DNA from: Bacteroidales bacterium
GTDB taxonomy: Bacteria; Bacteroidota; Bacteroidia; Bacteroidales; UBA7960
Assembly (NCBI GenBank): GCA_007130545.1
Contig: SLSG01000116.1
Span: forward strand, 1 to 7,696
Reading direction: 5' to 3'
Length of the DNA: 7,696 nt
The position numbers were made by a program, and so were the translations under genes. The notes beneath the pieces are model-generated. The model did not search any database. It was not told the origin of the DNA and worked only from the letters and a program-made list of their open reading frames with translations. Each line of letters starts with the position of its first letter. Position 1 is the first letter of the stretch. Positions 7,288-7,696 of the stretch are shown here, in pieces.

Positions 7288-7696
7288 GATGTCTTTTCGT
7301 TTTGTTTGACGGCAAACTCAAGCAGCTCCCGATAAATGTTTCTCCAGCCCTTCCAATGGCCGGTATCGCTCAGGGAGTCATTGTGCCAGAGGCTGACAAA
7401 AGTACCATTCACCTGTTTGACCTGCTGAATGAGTTCTTTGATCTGCGCCCATGCCTCTTCCGGTCCCAGCCCCATATAATCCCTCAAAGTCCCGTCCATC
7501 ACCGCCAAGGGGAAAACCTTAAGCTTGGTATCTGCCTCTTTCTCCAGGTCATAGAAAAAGAAAGGGGTGCATGTTCCGGCCCGGAAACCCGGCCTGGATG
7601 CAAAGCCCATGCTGAAGTCATTGCTGATATTGTTCCGAATAAGTTCCTGGTAAGTGCGGGGGAGATGCAGCTTCAGGTAATGCTGCCGGCTGAAGC
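7284..7696 (-). CDS. Polysaccharide deacetylase-like protein, C-terminal part
   Basis: The frame is open from the right edge to the TGA at 7286-7284, giving 136 visible residues of what should be the C-terminus of a longer protein. A Met at 7610 lies inside a conserved stretch (NDFSMGFASRPGFRAGT), so it is not the true start. Visible features resemble the Bacteroidota polysaccharide deacetylase (NodB/CE4-related) family: HYLKLHLPRTYQEL, then DFSMGFASRPGFRAGTCTPF, then the FYDLEKEADTKLKVFPLAVMDGTL block, and late SLWHNDSL, which I read as the motif-5 histidine strand. The metal-binding Asp-His-His residues expected near the N-terminus are outside the window, so activity cannot be judged. Family members remove N- or O-acetyl groups from glycans. 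The gene is first of the visible minus-strand cluster and overlaps the acetyltransferase start by 4 nt. Confidence 0.75.
   Translation of the reverse strand, partial: FSRQHYLKLHLPRTYQELIRNNISNDFSMGFASRPGFRAGTCTPFFFYDLEKEADTKLKVFPLAVMDGTLRDYMGLGPEEAWAQIKELIQQVKQVNGTFVSLWHNDSLSDTGHWKGWRNIYRELLEFAVKQNEKTS

Noticed and set aside
6523..7335. 270-codon plus-strand frame opposite the acetyltransferase gene
   Set aside because: The minus-strand frame has FemAB/BioF2-like motifs and a clean 4-nt overlap with its neighbour; the plus-strand translation has neither motif nor plausible gene context.
7284..7610. A stand-alone 108-residue protein starting at ATG 7610
   Set aside because: The frame stays open upstream to the window edge, and the upstream residues (HYLKLHLPRTYQEL) belong to the same conserved block, so the Met is internal.

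Overview
The window looks like ordinary chromosome from a member of the Bacteroidota, probably an environmental Bacteroidales-like or related lineage with moderately high GC. The main reasons are a secreted protein with a C-terminal type IX secretion (Por) sorting domain, A-rich gene starts lacking strong Shine-Dalgarno sequences, a TAnnTTTG-type -7 promoter element, a pyruvate kinase with the NTAH variant motif, and a polysaccharide deacetylase-like plus BioF2-like acetyltransferase pair that I recall from this phylum. These assignments come from reading translated sequence and remembered family motifs; no database was searched.

Layout, left to right. Bases 1-2658 hold two minus-strand genes read from right to left: pyruvate kinase (pyk), then 29 nt later the Mg2+ channel mgtE, whose 3' end runs off the left edge. 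A 98-nt divergent spacer (2659-2756) separates pyk from a plus-strand gene at 2757-4325. That gene encodes an exported S51 (cyanophycinase-like) serine peptidase with a small beta-sandwich domain and a T9SS sorting domain. A short convergent gap (4326-4408) follows. Bases 4409-7696 hold four tightly packed minus-strand genes, read from right to left: the C-terminal part of a polysaccharide deacetylase-like protein, a BioF2/FemAB-like GNAT acetyltransferase (4-nt overlap), uracil phosphoribosyltransferase upp (14-nt gap) and a MacB/FtsX-type ABC permease (18-nt gap). They are probably co-transcribed.

Functionally, the left pair joins the last step of glycolysis, a Mg2+-requiring enzyme, to a Mg2+ channel. 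The middle gene encodes a cell-surface or secreted peptidase. The right cluster mixes envelope or glycan functions with pyrimidine salvage. I found no RNA genes, mobile elements, CRISPR arrays or defence genes, and no clearly new system. The most interesting single gene is the T9SS-exported cyanophycinase-like peptidase, whose substrate is unknown.
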